34,156 bases of DNA, taken from the NCBI GenBank assembly GCA_022072245.1, contig JAJVIA010000055.1, positions 28,521 through 62,676 of the forward strand, in the 5' to 3' direction. This DNA comes from Anaerolineae bacterium. GTDB lineage: Bacteria; Chloroflexota; Anaerolineae; UBA4142; SHND01. Shown one piece after another: positions 1-6,923 of this stretch (the first letter of the stretch is position 1; every line of letters begins with the position of its first letter). The position numbers and the translations under genes were made by a program. A model generated the notes under the pieces. The model saw nothing but the letters and a program-made list of their open reading frames with translations. It was not told the DNA's origin and searched no databases.

Positions 1-594
1 CGCGCGTTGTATAGGCGTGACGGGAATCGTGACGCGCGCGCTTTCGTCAATGCCGATTTGTTCGAGCGCGATACCGCTATAGTAATGCCGCAGGATGAAA
101 TCATACGCGGCGTTCGCCCGCGCCATCGCCACCATGCCGCGCAGACACATGCCCAAGCCGTGTCCTTTGAGCGCGGCGAAACCGCACGGACACGCGACGC
201 TTTTTAAATACGCGGGCGCGTTGACCAAGATGCCTTGCGCGCCGCGCGTCTTGCCGTCGCAGTGTTCAAAATAAAACGCCTCGATGAATTGGTCTTGGTA
301 CGTGCCGACAATGCCGCGCGTTTCCATCGTCGCGCGCGCGGCGCGCGGATTGGCGCGCGCGTGCCACGCTTGACAATGACGCAGCGTGCATAAATCCGCG
401 CCCTGTTCCAAATGGCGATGCGTATGCGCGGCAAAAGTGCGCGCCGCGACCGCCAACGCTTTTTGCGCTTCGAGCGGCGCGTCGGCGTCCAATGCCGCGG
501 CGACGACGCCGCGCAAATAATCTTCGAGCAGGATATTTTTCACCGCGCCATCGGGCAACAGCAAACGAATGGCGGCGGGTAACGCTAGAGACAT
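1..594 (-). CDS. SpoIID/LytB-domain protein, C-terminus cut by window edge
   Basis: The frame is open from the ATG at 594 to the window edge (198 codons, no stop), so the C-terminus is missing. The translation carries SpoIID hallmarks in order: LEDYLRGVVAA near residue 24, the alanine-rich ALAVAARTFA, a DLC..RHCQ segment, and GHGLGMC followed by ILRHYYSG. SpoIID-family proteins are lytic transglycosylases or amidase enhancers acting on denuded peptidoglycan. Many members have a catalytic Glu just after VVAA; here the residue is Ala, so activity is doubtful and a binding role is possible. No signal peptide is visible at the chosen start. It lies 7 nt downstream of the TPR-like gene and is probably co-transcribed with it. 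The family call is firm; the function is inference. Confidence 0.8.
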   Translation of the reverse strand, partial: MSLALPAAIRLLLPDGAVKNILLEDYLRGVVAAALDADAPLEAQKALAVAARTFAAHTHRHLEQGADLCTLRHCQAWHARANPRAARATMETRGIVGTYQDQFIEAFYFEHCDGKTRGAQGILVNAPAYLKSVACPCGFAALKGHGLGMCLRGMVAMARANAAYDFILRHYYSGIALEQIGIDESARVTIPVTPIQRA

Positions 595-601
595 GTGTGA
601 T

Positions 602-1030
602 TCAGGTTTTGGTCAGCCCGCGCAAACGCTGCGCTTCGCCTTCCAATAATTCAATCGCGCGCGCGACGGCTGCGGGGTCTTGGACTTGGGGGTCGCGCCG
701 CGTCGCTTCGGCGCCCGCTTCAAAGCCCCATGGGTCGCGCGGAAAACGCACGCGATATTTGCCCAACGCTTGTTTAGCCGCTTTCCATTCCGCTTGCGCC
801 GCGAGCGCATTGACCAACAGCGCGGTCAGCGCATAGTATTGAAAGATTGCCGAACCCGCTTCCGCCGTTTGCGGCGTTTGCAGATTGCGCGCCGGAAATT
901 GTTTTTCCAGCGCGTCGAGTTGCGCGTGACACGCCGCAATCGTTTCGTCATATTTGCCCGCGTCAAATAATTTTGCCGCGTCAGATGCGGGCGGAACGAG
1001 CGCGGCGGGCAGAGGAAATAATGGTTTCAT
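602..1030 (-). CDS. Small TPR-like hypothetical protein
   Basis: This 142-residue protein is Ala/Glu-rich and predicted helical. Its segments AAKLFDAGKYDETIAAC and ALAAQAEWKAAKQALGKY resemble tetratricopeptide helices, so a protein-protein adaptor role is plausible, but no specific family is recognised. There is no signal peptide or membrane segment, so it is probably cytoplasmic. It sits 34 nt after the radical-SAM gene and 7 nt before the SpoIID-like gene on the same strand, which suggests one transcript. The start ATG at 1030 is the only good candidate. Confidence 0.6.
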   Translation of the reverse strand: MKPLFPLPAALVPPASDAAKLFDAGKYDETIAACHAQLDALEKQFPARNLQTPQTAEAGSAIFQYYALTALLVNALAAQAEWKAAKQALGKYRVRFPRDPWGFEAGAEATRRDPQVQDPAAVARAIELLEGEAQRLRGLTKT

Positions 1031-1064
1031 GGGCAGGTTATTGCGGCGTCATTCAAAATTTATT

Positions 1065-2258
1065 TCAAAATAACGCGAGTTGACGCATGGGCGCCCGGCC
1101 ATTCAATAAAATAAATGGCGCCGCCCGTTCGGCGTCGGCGCCGAGACGTTTCAGCTCTTGCATTGTAGTAAAGGTGTGGGCGCGGCGCAAATGCAAGAGC
1201 CGTTCCACGCTTTTGGGTCCCAGCCCCGGCACGCGCAATAAAGCATGACGTTCCGCGTGTTGCAGGTCGAGCGGAAATTTTTCGGGATGCGCGCGCGCCC
1301 AGGCGGTTTTGGGGTCCGTATCGAGGGGCAAATTATCTTGCGCGTCAAACGTCAGTTCGTCGAACGTAAAACCGTACTGGCGCAAGAGAAAATCGGTTTG
1401 ATACAAACGCAGTTCGCGCAGCGGATTGGTCGGCGCGTGATTTTCGAGCGGCGTATCGCGCACGGGACGGAACGCGCTGTAATAAATGCGCGCGAGCGCG
1501 AGCTCGCGGTACAAACGCGTCGCGGCGGCAATAATTTCGCGGTCGCTTTCTTCCGCCGCGCCGACGACAAATTGCGTTACGATGGACGTGTGCGCCAGCT
1601 CGGGCCGTTCGCGCATCAAGGCGCGCGCCGCGCGCAGCGGCGCCAACAATTCTTGCGTGAACTGTTTGGTCCCCGAAAGTTTTTGCAGGCGCGCGGTGTT
1701 GGGCGCTTCGAGATTCACCGAGACGCGGTCGGCGAGTTGGATGGCGCGTTCGATGGCGGCGCGTTCCGCGCCCGGCATGAGTTTCAAATGCACATAGCCG
1801 CGAAATTCATAACGTCGCCGAATAATTTCTACGGCGGCGATTGTTTTTTCCATCGTGCGCGTGCCGCCGCCAATGACGCCCGACGACAAAAATAGACCTT
1901 CCGCCAAACCGCGCTTTTGAATCAGATTGAATCCCGCCGCAAGTTCTTCGGGCTTGAACGTTTCGCGGCGCGTTGAATTTCTGCCGCGCCGCGTCGCGCA
2001 ATAATAACAATCTTTTTCGCACGCGCTCGTCATCAGAGTTTTGACGATGGGAATTTTTTTGCCGTCGGAACGAGTCGAGGTCGCCAGCCACGGCTGCAAA
2101 TCGCGCGGGCGGACAGAGATGTCGTTCGCATCAAGCGGTTGGTTGGCGCGATGCGTGACGACGGAAGCATGAGGATTTGCCGCGCAGGTTCCGCACGCGA
2201 CGTCGGCGCTCGCTTCGCCGCCGAGCAGATTTAATTTCGCGGAAAAATCCAAACTCAT
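1065..2258 (-). CDS. Radical SAM protein with C-terminal helix-hairpin-helix (putative DNA modification/repair)
   Basis: The protein has 397 residues. Cys80, Cys84 and Cys87 form the CxxxCxxC motif that binds the SAM-cleaving 4Fe-4S cluster, within a TIM-barrel core. The C-terminal quarter has LLRVPGLGPKSVERLL, a helix-hairpin-helix of the DNA-binding type. This arrangement matches the family annotated as putative DNA modification/repair radical SAM protein (TIGR03916-like); the actual reaction is unknown. In other genomes it often has a partner DNA-metabolism protein, which is not seen here. The promoter has TATAAT (2265-2270) only 6 nt from the ATG, and a GAAC-N4-GTTC dyad in the spacer, so SOS control and a leaderless mRNA are inferred. 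Confidence 0.85.
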   Translation of the reverse strand: MSLDFSAKLNLLGGEASADVACGTCAANPHASVVTHRANQPLDANDISVRPRDLQPWLATSTRSDGKKIPIVKTLMTSACEKDCYYCATRRGRNSTRRETFKPEELAAGFNLIQKRGLAEGLFLSSGVIGGGTRTMEKTIAAVEIIRRRYEFRGYVHLKLMPGAERAAIERAIQLADRVSVNLEAPNTARLQKLSGTKQFTQELLAPLRAARALMRERPELAHTSIVTQFVVGAAEESDREIIAAATRLYRELALARIYYSAFRPVRDTPLENHAPTNPLRELRLYQTDFLLRQYGFTFDELTFDAQDNLPLDTDPKTAWARAHPEKFPLDLQHAERHALLRVPGLGPKSVERLLHLRRAHTFTTMQELKRLGADAERAAPFILLNGRAPMRQLALF

Positions 2259-2264
2259 AACCGC

Positions 2265-2292
2265 ATTATATCAGAACTTTTGTTCTGTGTGG
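2265..2292 (-). promoter_or_regulatory. Promoter of the radical SAM gene, leaderless type
   Basis: Reading the minus strand, TTCCAC is followed by an 18-nt spacer and TATAAT (2270-2265). The ATG begins 6 nt after the -10 box, so transcription should start at or next to the start codon and leave no room for a Shine-Dalgarno sequence. The -35 match is weak, which would suit a regulated promoter. Confidence 0.65.
2273..2286. promoter_or_regulatory. LexA/SOS-box-like dyad AGAAC-N4-GTTCT
   Basis: The 14-nt sequence AGAACTTTTGTTCT is a perfect 5-bp dyad with a 4-nt centre and matches the GAAC-N4-GTTC core used by Bacillus-type LexA. It lies between the putative -35 and -10 of the radical SAM gene, where a bound repressor would block RNA polymerase. 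Whether LexA of this organism uses this core is not known from the window. Confidence 0.6.
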
Positions 2293-2350
2293 AAATTGGC
2301 TTTGATTTGGGTTAGTTTGTCTTGGGGCAAGCGGCGAGGTCGTATGTCCC

Positions 2351-2389
2351 GAAAAACTTCCGAGTTCTCGAAGAATTCGGAAGTTTTTC
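2351..2389 (-). terminator. Long near-perfect hairpin after the OsmC-like gene
   Basis: A 13-bp perfect inverted repeat (GAAAAACTTCCGA at 2351-2363, TCGGAAGTTTTTC at 2377-2389) continues through a G-U pair and 4 more pairs to a CGA loop. It is located 54 nt past the OsmC-like stop on the same strand and ends in TTTTTC, so it may terminate that transcript. It could instead be one copy of a dispersed palindromic repeat. Confidence 0.6.
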
Positions 2390-2442
2390 AACTTTACAAA
2401 TGTCGCGCCTCAATGGGTGCGGCGCAGAAAATGGGGCGCGTC

Positions 2443-2853
2443 CTATGCGGATGCAAGCTCCAAGACGCTGGTCGTGATGGCAAAGGTCGGCGGATGTTCC
2501 AACGCCTTTTTCACTTTGCACGTTTCCGCCGCGCGCATGACCGCCGCTTTATAGCGTTCGGGAAAATCGGGCGGCAGTTGAATGTCAAAGGCGACCTGTG
2601 TCAGCATGTGCGTCGTCGGGTCGAATTCATGTTTTTGGACAAGCCGGATATTGTCGGTAGGAATTCCGCGCGAACGACAAAAGCCCGCGACATAAAAACC
2701 GGCGCAGGCGCCGAGCGAGGCGAGAAAATAATCAAACGGCGTCGGCGCGGAATCGCTGCCGCCGCCCGCGACGGGTTGGTCGGTCTGGACGGTGAATCCT
2801 TTGAAATGCGCGTCCACGCGCGCGCCGCCGGGAAAATCAATCAACATTTCCAT
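2443..2853 (-). CDS. OsmC/Ohr-family protein
   Basis: The 136-residue protein has the family pattern: PTPFDYFLASLGACAGFYV around residues 37-55 with the first Cys, and ETCKVKKALEHPP near 110-122 with the second Cys. OsmC/Ohr proteins use this Cys pair to reduce organic hydroperoxides in the cytoplasm; the length fits the family (about 135-145). It is a stand-alone gene divergent from mnmA, with an AAAGGAAA ribosome site about 8 nt before the ATG. It is closer to the generic OsmC subgroup than to classical Ohr, so the substrate is uncertain. Confidence 0.85.
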   Translation of the reverse strand: MEMLIDFPGGARVDAHFKGFTVQTDQPVAGGGSDSAPTPFDYFLASLGACAGFYVAGFCRSRGIPTDNIRLVQKHEFDPTTHMLTQVAFDIQLPPDFPERYKAAVMRAAETCKVKKALEHPPTFAITTSVLELASA

Positions 2854-2957
2854 ATACAGTTTCCTTTAACGTTATATTGCTGCGCGTTCTGCGCACAGCC
2901 GGATTGCTGGCTTGGATGCAAACGTAGGCAAAAGGTTACAGCGCGCGCGAAAATCTT

Positions 2958-2985
2958 TTGACAGAATCGGCAGTGTGCGTACACT
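2958..2985 (+). promoter_or_regulatory. mnmA promoter TTGACA-16-TACACT
   Basis: A perfect -35 TTGACA (2958-2963) is separated by 16 nt from TACACT (2980-2985). The mnmA ATG at 2993 is 7 nt beyond the -10 box, so the mRNA should be leaderless or nearly so. This supports the start at 2993 rather than an in-frame ATG at 2912. Confidence 0.7.
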
Positions 2986-2992
2986 GTTTGCC

Positions 2993-4090
2993 ATGACGGA
3001 CCAACTACGGGTGGCGGTGGCAATGAGCGGCGGCGTGGACAGTTCAACCGCTGCCGCCTTGCTGCATGAACGCGGCTACGAGGTCATCGGTTTGATGCTG
3101 CGAATGTGGGCGGAAGAAGGCGACGGTTATTTGCCCAACAAATGTTGTTCGCCCGAATCGGTCGCCGACGCGCGGCGCGTGTGCCAAACGCTGGGCATCC
3201 CCTTTTATTTGTTGAACGTTGAAGATGAATTCAAAACGCGCATCGTAGATTTTTTCATCGAAGGGTACGCGCGGGGCGTCACGCCGAATCCGTGTGTGCA
3301 GTGCAACCGCTGGATTCGTTTTGGCACGCTGTTGAACAAGGCGCGCGCGTTGGGCGCCGAATTTTTGGCGACGGGACATTATGCGCGGATTCGCAAAATG
3401 CCGCGCCCGGATCAAAGCGTCGCGTATGAATTGTGGCAAGGCGTGGACGCGCGCAAAGACCAGGCGTACGCGCTGCACCTTTTGACCCAAGACCAACTCG
3501 CGCACGCCATGTTTCCGCTCGGCGCTTTGACCAAAACGGAAACGCGCGCGCTGGCGGCGCAATTTAATTTGCGCGTCGCGGAAAAACACGATTCGCAAGA
3601 TTTGTGTTTTATCGCCGACGGCGACTATCGCAATTTTATGCGCCGCAATCGTTCCGCCGCGCTCGTGCCGGGACCCATTTTGGATACGCAGGGCAATGTG
3701 CTGGGGCAGCACACCGGCTTGGCGGATTACACCATCGGTCAGCGCAAAGGTTTGGGACTTGCCGCAGGCGAACCGTTGTACGTGACCGCGTTGGACGGCG
3801 CGCGCAACGCGGTGATTGTGGGCCGCCAAGCGGAATTGGGGCAGCGCGTCTTGACCGCGCGCGCGGTCAATTGGATTCCGCCGGAAACGGCGGCGCAATT
3901 GCCGCTGCGCGCTACGGTAAAAATTCGCTACCGTTCGCCCCAAGTCCCCGCGCTGCTTTCTGCGGTCAACGCGCAGGATGTGCGCGTGGAATTTGACGAA
4001 CCGCTGCGCGACATTACGCCGGGTCAGGCGGCGGTCTTTTATGACGGCGAACGCTGTCTCGGCGGCGGAATTATTTCGAGCGCCAAGTGA
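2993..4090 (+). CDS. mnmA: tRNA-specific 2-thiouridylase MnmA
   Basis: MnmA adenylates and thiolates C2 of wobble uridine 34 in tRNAs for Lys, Glu and Gln, taking sulfur from a persulfide relay. In this 365-residue protein the ATP-binding PP-loop is SGGVDSS (residues 12-18). The catalytic cysteines are Cys101 in NPCVQCN and Cys205 in DSQDLCFI, and the C-terminal beta-barrel region ends in PGQAAVFYDGE, as in the family. Length is normal. The frame is open upstream to an ATG at 2912, but homology starts at MTDQLRVAVAMSGG and the promoter lies between the two starts. It is followed by a small membrane-protein gene 36 nt downstream. Confidence 0.96.
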   Translation: MTDQLRVAVAMSGGVDSSTAAALLHERGYEVIGLMLRMWAEEGDGYLPNKCCSPESVADARRVCQTLGIPFYLLNVEDEFKTRIVDFFIEGYARGVTPNPCVQCNRWIRFGTLLNKARALGAEFLATGHYARIRKMPRPDQSVAYELWQGVDARKDQAYALHLLTQDQLAHAMFPLGALTKTETRALAAQFNLRVAEKHDSQDLCFIADGDYRNFMRRNRSAALVPGPILDTQGNVLGQHTGLADYTIGQRKGLGLAAGEPLYVTALDGARNAVIVGRQAELGQRVLTARAVNWIPPETAAQLPLRATVKIRYRSPQVPALLSAVNAQDVRVEFDEPLRDITPGQAAVFYDGERCLGGGIISSAK

Positions 4091-4126
4091 AACGCTAAAA
4101 CCCAAGAACTTGGAGCGTTAATTTTC

Positions 4127-4393
4127 TTGTTCACTCTGCCCACCCTTGCGCTCGCCCTCGTGATTGCGTCCATCATCGGGCTGGCGTTTTACCTCGTATT
4201 TGGACACGGTTGGCTGCGGCTGGTCGTCTACTGGCTGGTCGCGGTTTTCGGTTTTTTCGTCGGTCAGATTCTTGGCGCGCTGTTCCAGTTCTCGCTCCTG
4301 CCCATCGGTTCCGTGAATCTGCTCGAAGGCACGATTGCCTGTTTGATTGCATTGTTTGTGACGCGCGCGGTGTGGAAAAATCCCGCCGCCTGA
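4127..4393 (+). CDS. Small three-segment membrane protein
   Basis: The frame has 88 codons and starts at TTG 4127, with a GGAG ribosome site 11 nt upstream and no better start. Three hydrophobic stretches, roughly residues 4-25, 29-55 and 65-82, indicate an inner-membrane protein with almost no soluble part; glycines are frequent in the second helix. No family is recognised. It follows mnmA by 36 nt and may be read through from it. Confidence 0.6.
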   Translation: MFTLPTLALALVIASIIGLAFYLVFGHGWLRLVVYWLVAVFGFFVGQILGALFQFSLLPIGSVNLLEGTIACLIALFVTRAVWKNPAA

Positions 4394-4447
4394 ATTGTTG
4401 CGCGCGGGCGTCAGGGATTCAAAATCGTAACGCGTTCTCTTTTGTGC

Positions 4448-4453
4448 TATAAT
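4448..4453 (+). promoter_or_regulatory. Extended -10 promoter before the 4484 gene
   Basis: TGC immediately precedes a perfect TATAAT (4448-4453), an extended -10 element that does not need a strong -35; none is seen. The ATG at 4484 lies 30 nt downstream, and an in-frame ATG at 4442 falls before the promoter and is therefore rejected as the start. Confidence 0.6.
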
Positions 4454-4483
4454 TCAGTGCAAGTTTGTCTGCGAAAAAATGCC

Positions 4484-4771
4484 ATGAGCGCTGTTGAAAC
4501 CGTCCGCGATTTTTCCATCATCTTTTTGGCGCTGTCAACCATTGTGACGCAAATCATTTTGGTGCTGCTCTTGTTGGAAATTCGCTCGCTGTCCAAGATG
4601 TTGCGCGAAAACGTCTTTCCGATTTTGCAATCGGCGGATGAAACGGTGCGGACGGTGCGCGGCACGAGCGTCTTTGTCAGCGACAATGTGGTGACGCCGG
4701 TCGTGCGCGTTTCGAGCATGGCGGCGGGCATTCAACAGGCGCTGCGCGTTTTGGCGCGGCGCGGACGCTAA
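4484..4771 (+). CDS. DUF948-like single-pass membrane protein
   Basis: The 95-residue protein has one N-terminal membrane segment (about residues 9-33, IIFLALSTIVTQIILVLLLLEI) followed by a helical, probably coiled-coil, tail with repeated heptad hydrophobics (SLSKMLRENVFPILQSADETVRTVRG). This is the layout of DUF948/YtxG-like envelope-stress proteins. The next gene encodes a YtxH-like protein, a pairing also seen for ytxG-ytxH in Bacillus, which supports the reading. The function is unknown. Confidence 0.65.
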   Translation: MSAVETVRDFSIIFLALSTIVTQIILVLLLLEIRSLSKMLRENVFPILQSADETVRTVRGTSVFVSDNVVTPVVRVSSMAAGIQQALRVLARRGR

Positions 4772-4850
4772 CCGCATGCGGCTTTATGCGTAAGCATAAG
4801 CGAATGGCGCGGCGTACATTCAATTCGTAAATAACAGTAGGTTCGATTCG

Positions 4851-4872
4851 TGCGCTCAAACGATTGAGCGCA
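4851..4872 (+). other. Hairpin in the leader of the YtxH-like gene
   Basis: TGCGCTCAA (4851-4859) and TTGAGCGCA (4864-4872) form a perfect 9-bp stem with loop ACGA. The AAAGGAG ribosome site (4877-4883) starts 4 nt after the stem, so the hairpin could affect translation or mRNA stability. It has no T-tract, so it is not a typical terminator. Confidence 0.55.
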
Positions 4873-4892
4873 AACGAAAGGAGAAAGGTCCA

Positions 4893-5267
4893 ATGAATAA
4901 TTCTCGTGGCTTTGAATTTTTGGCGGGGCTGCTTTTGGGCGGCATCATGGGCGCGGCGATTGCGCTGCTGCTCGCGCCGCAATCCGGCGAAGAGACGCGC
5001 GAGCAGATTCGTGAACAAGCGATTGAACTGCGGACGCGCGGCCAAGAGTTTTCCGAAGACGCGGTGCAGCGCGCCAAACTGATGGCGGATGAGGGTCAAA
5101 AGCGCGCAGCCGAGATGCAGGAACGCAGTCGCCTCGCGCTCGAAGAACAAAAAGCGCGTTTGCAAGAAGCGATTGACGCCGGCAAACAAGCCGCCGCCCA
5201 GCGCCGTTCCGACATGATGGGCGCGTTCGACGCGAACAAAGCGCCGAAACCTTCCATCGAAGGTTAA
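4893..5267 (+). CDS. YtxH-domain protein
   Basis: The 124-residue protein begins with a glycine-rich membrane helix, FEFLAGLLLGGIMGAAIALLLAPQSGEETR, which is the YtxH-domain signature. It continues as a long charged helix (residues 37-110) rich in Glu, Arg, Ala and Gln. YtxH proteins are small envelope or stress-associated proteins of unknown biochemistry. An excellent AAAGGAG site lies 9 nt before the ATG. The gene ends at a strong intrinsic terminator. It is probably functionally linked to the DUF948-like gene upstream. Confidence 0.85.
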   Translation: MNNSRGFEFLAGLLLGGIMGAAIALLLAPQSGEETREQIREQAIELRTRGQEFSEDAVQRAKLMADEGQKRAAEMQERSRLALEEQKARLQEAIDAGKQAAAQRRSDMMGAFDANKAPKPSIEG

Positions 5268-5273
5268 GCCGAA

Positions 5274-5309
5274 TAAAAAAAATTGGCAGCCCCGCTGCCA
5301 ATTTTTTTT
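5274..5309. terminator. Intrinsic terminator after the YtxH-like gene
   Basis: AATTGGCAGC (5281-5290) pairs perfectly with GCTGCCAATT (5294-5303) around a CCC loop. An A-tract on the left and a T-tract on the right let it act on either strand; here the plus-strand gene uses it. Confidence 0.9.
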
Positions 5310-5324
5310 ATCTCTGCTTGGCGC

Positions 5325-5330
5325 TATAAT
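5325..5330 (+). promoter_or_regulatory. -10 box close to the start codon at 5341
   Basis: A perfect TATAAT lies 10 nt before the ATG, directly after the terminator of the preceding gene. The start point would be about 3 nt from the ATG, so a leaderless transcript is expected. No convincing -35 is present. Confidence 0.5.
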
Positions 5331-5340
5331 CGTTCGCATC

Positions 5341-6060
5341 ATGAGCGCCGCGCCGCCTGTTTCGCCGATGTATCGCCCGCCCGGGCGTCCCGTTGACGTT
5401 CGCAAAATTTTACGGCGGCATCGTCCGTTTCTAGGCGTCGCCGCGTTGGCGCTCGCCGGTCTGGTTGCCATCGAAGCGTGGGGCGTCGCGCAATTTTTTC
5501 CGGCGGCGCAAAACGCGTGGCTCGGCGCGTTGGCAATTTTGATTGCGCTGCTTGGCAACGGCGCGGCGTTTTTATTGCCGCCGCGCTGGGTGATCCCCGA
5601 AAAATTTCCGCGCCCCGTCGGCGCGTTCGCGCAAGCCACCGCGTACGGCGCGGTCATTTCGCTCGCGTCGTTCGCGCTAATTTTTTTCGTGTTGTGGCTG
5701 CAAGCCGGCTGGACGCTGGACGCGGCGACGCTGCTCCTCAAAGATTTATATTTTTACGCGCTCGTCACGGTAGTTCTGTTTCACGGCTTGGTCTATTACG
5801 TGCGGCAGATGCATTGGCTGTATGAAGAATTTGGCGGCGCGGATTCGCCGCTAAAACCGATTGCGGCGAGCGGCGGCATCGGGCTGATGATTTTTGTCGT
5901 CACGATTGTATTCTTGCCGCTCGATTTACAAACGATTACAAACGCGCCGCCCGACCTGCGCGGCGTGGTCGGCTTGTTCACGTATGGCCGCGATTTGTAT
6001 TTGCTCACGCTCGCGCTCGGCGCGTACGCGTGGCATTTTCGCTGGGTCGCGGACCATTGA
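5341..6060 (+). CDS. Polytopic membrane protein of unknown function
   Basis: The 239-residue protein has a basic, proline-rich N-terminus (about 28 residues) and then about six hydrophobic segments near residues 30-50, 60-80, 95-120, 130-155, 175-195 and 215-235. No catalytic motif is evident and no family is recognised. It begins a new transcription unit after a terminator and may extend into tpiA, 79 nt downstream, although a block of heptamer repeats separates them. A bioenergetic or transport function cannot be assigned. Confidence 0.75.
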   Translation: MSAAPPVSPMYRPPGRPVDVRKILRRHRPFLGVAALALAGLVAIEAWGVAQFFPAAQNAWLGALAILIALLGNGAAFLLPPRWVIPEKFPRPVGAFAQATAYGAVISLASFALIFFVLWLQAGWTLDAATLLLKDLYFYALVTVVLFHGLVYYVRQMHWLYEEFGGADSPLKPIAASGGIGLMIFVVTIVFLPLDLQTITNAPPDLRGVVGLFTYGRDLYLLTLALGAYAWHFRWVADH

Positions 6061-6135
6061 GATTGCAGATTGCAGATTGCAGATTGCAGATTTATCTGTG
6101 ACTCAATCTGAAATTTGAAATCTGAAATTTGAAAT
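6061..6135 (+). repeat. Two runs of heptanucleotide tandem repeats before tpiA
   Basis: Four exact copies of GATTGCA occupy 6061-6088. A second run alternates TCTGAAA and TTTGAAA (about 6107-6134). Both runs have a 7-nt period and reach to within a few bases of the tpiA ATG at 6140, so they form its leader. They resemble the heptamer short tandem repeats (STRR) known from cyanobacteria. Confidence 0.85.
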
Positions 6136-6139
6136 CAAT

Positions 6140-6904
6140 ATGCGAACTCCCATTATTGCGGCAAACTGGAAAATGAATACAAATCTCGCGGCGGCGACGG
6201 CTTTGGTCAACGCGCTGAAAAATGATTTGGCGGCGCTGACCCAAGTCCAAGTCGTATTGTGTCCGCCGTTCGTCTATCTGCCGCGCGTGGCGGAATTGGT
6301 TCAAGGGACCGCCATTGGCGTCGGCGCGCAAAATATGTATTTTGAAACCAAAGGCGCGTTCACCGGCGAAATCGCGCCCGCGATGGTCGCCGATTTCGCG
6401 CAATACGTTATTCTTGGTCATTCCGAACGCCGCCAATATTTTCACGAGACGGATGAAAGCGTCAATAAAAAAATTCATGCCGCGTTGGCGCAAGGTTTGA
6501 AACCGCTGGTGTGCGTCGGCGAAGCGCTCGAAACGTACGAGATGGGCGAAACGGATGTGTGGGTGCGGGGCCAGATTCACGGCGCGCTCAAAGGTTTGAC
6601 GGCGGAACAGGCGCGCGGTTTGGTGATTGCCTACGAACCGATTTGGGCGATTGGCACCGGCAAAGCGGCGACGGGCGCGGGCGCTAACGCCGTCGTCGGC
6701 ATTTCGATTCGCGGCGCCATCGCGGATTTGTACGGCGAAGCGGTGGCGCAAGCCGTGCGCGTCCAGTACGGCGGCAGCGTCACGGCAAAAAACATTGACG
6801 AATTTATGGTTCAGCCCGAGATTGACGGCGCGCTCGTCGGCGGCGCAAGTTTGAAAGCGGATGAATTTATCGTGATTTGTCGCGCGGGGTTAAACCAAAG
6901 CTAA
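6140..6904 (+). CDS. tpiA: Triosephosphate isomerase
   Basis: TpiA interconverts dihydroxyacetone phosphate and glyceraldehyde 3-phosphate in glycolysis and gluconeogenesis. The 254-residue product has every active-site element: Lys11 in AANWKMN, His94 in ILGHSERR, Glu166 in AYEPIWAIGTG, and the phosphate-binding loop VQYGGSV near residues 210-216. Length is standard. The start is fixed by the conserved N-terminus. No clear Shine-Dalgarno is visible because the leader consists of heptamer repeats. It is followed by the protease-like gene after 19 nt. Confidence 0.97.
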   Translation: MRTPIIAANWKMNTNLAAATALVNALKNDLAALTQVQVVLCPPFVYLPRVAELVQGTAIGVGAQNMYFETKGAFTGEIAPAMVADFAQYVILGHSERRQYFHETDESVNKKIHAALAQGLKPLVCVGEALETYEMGETDVWVRGQIHGALKGLTAEQARGLVIAYEPIWAIGTGKAATGAGANAVVGISIRGAIADLYGEAVAQAVRVQYGGSVTAKNIDEFMVQPEIDGALVGGASLKADEFIVICRAGLNQS

Positions 6905-6923
6905 CGCGCGTTCTTTCCGATGC

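Noticed and set aside
3044-4105. Long open frame (353 codons) on the minus strand opposite mnmA
   Set aside because: Its translation is Arg/Gln/His-rich with no motif, while the plus strand encodes a full MnmA. High GC and codon bias create such mirror frames here; the same reasoning removes those opposite the 4484-5267 genes, mutL and dnaA.
4842-4851. GGTTCGATTC resembling a tRNA T-loop
   Set aside because: No acceptor stem, anticodon arm or D-arm can be folded around it.
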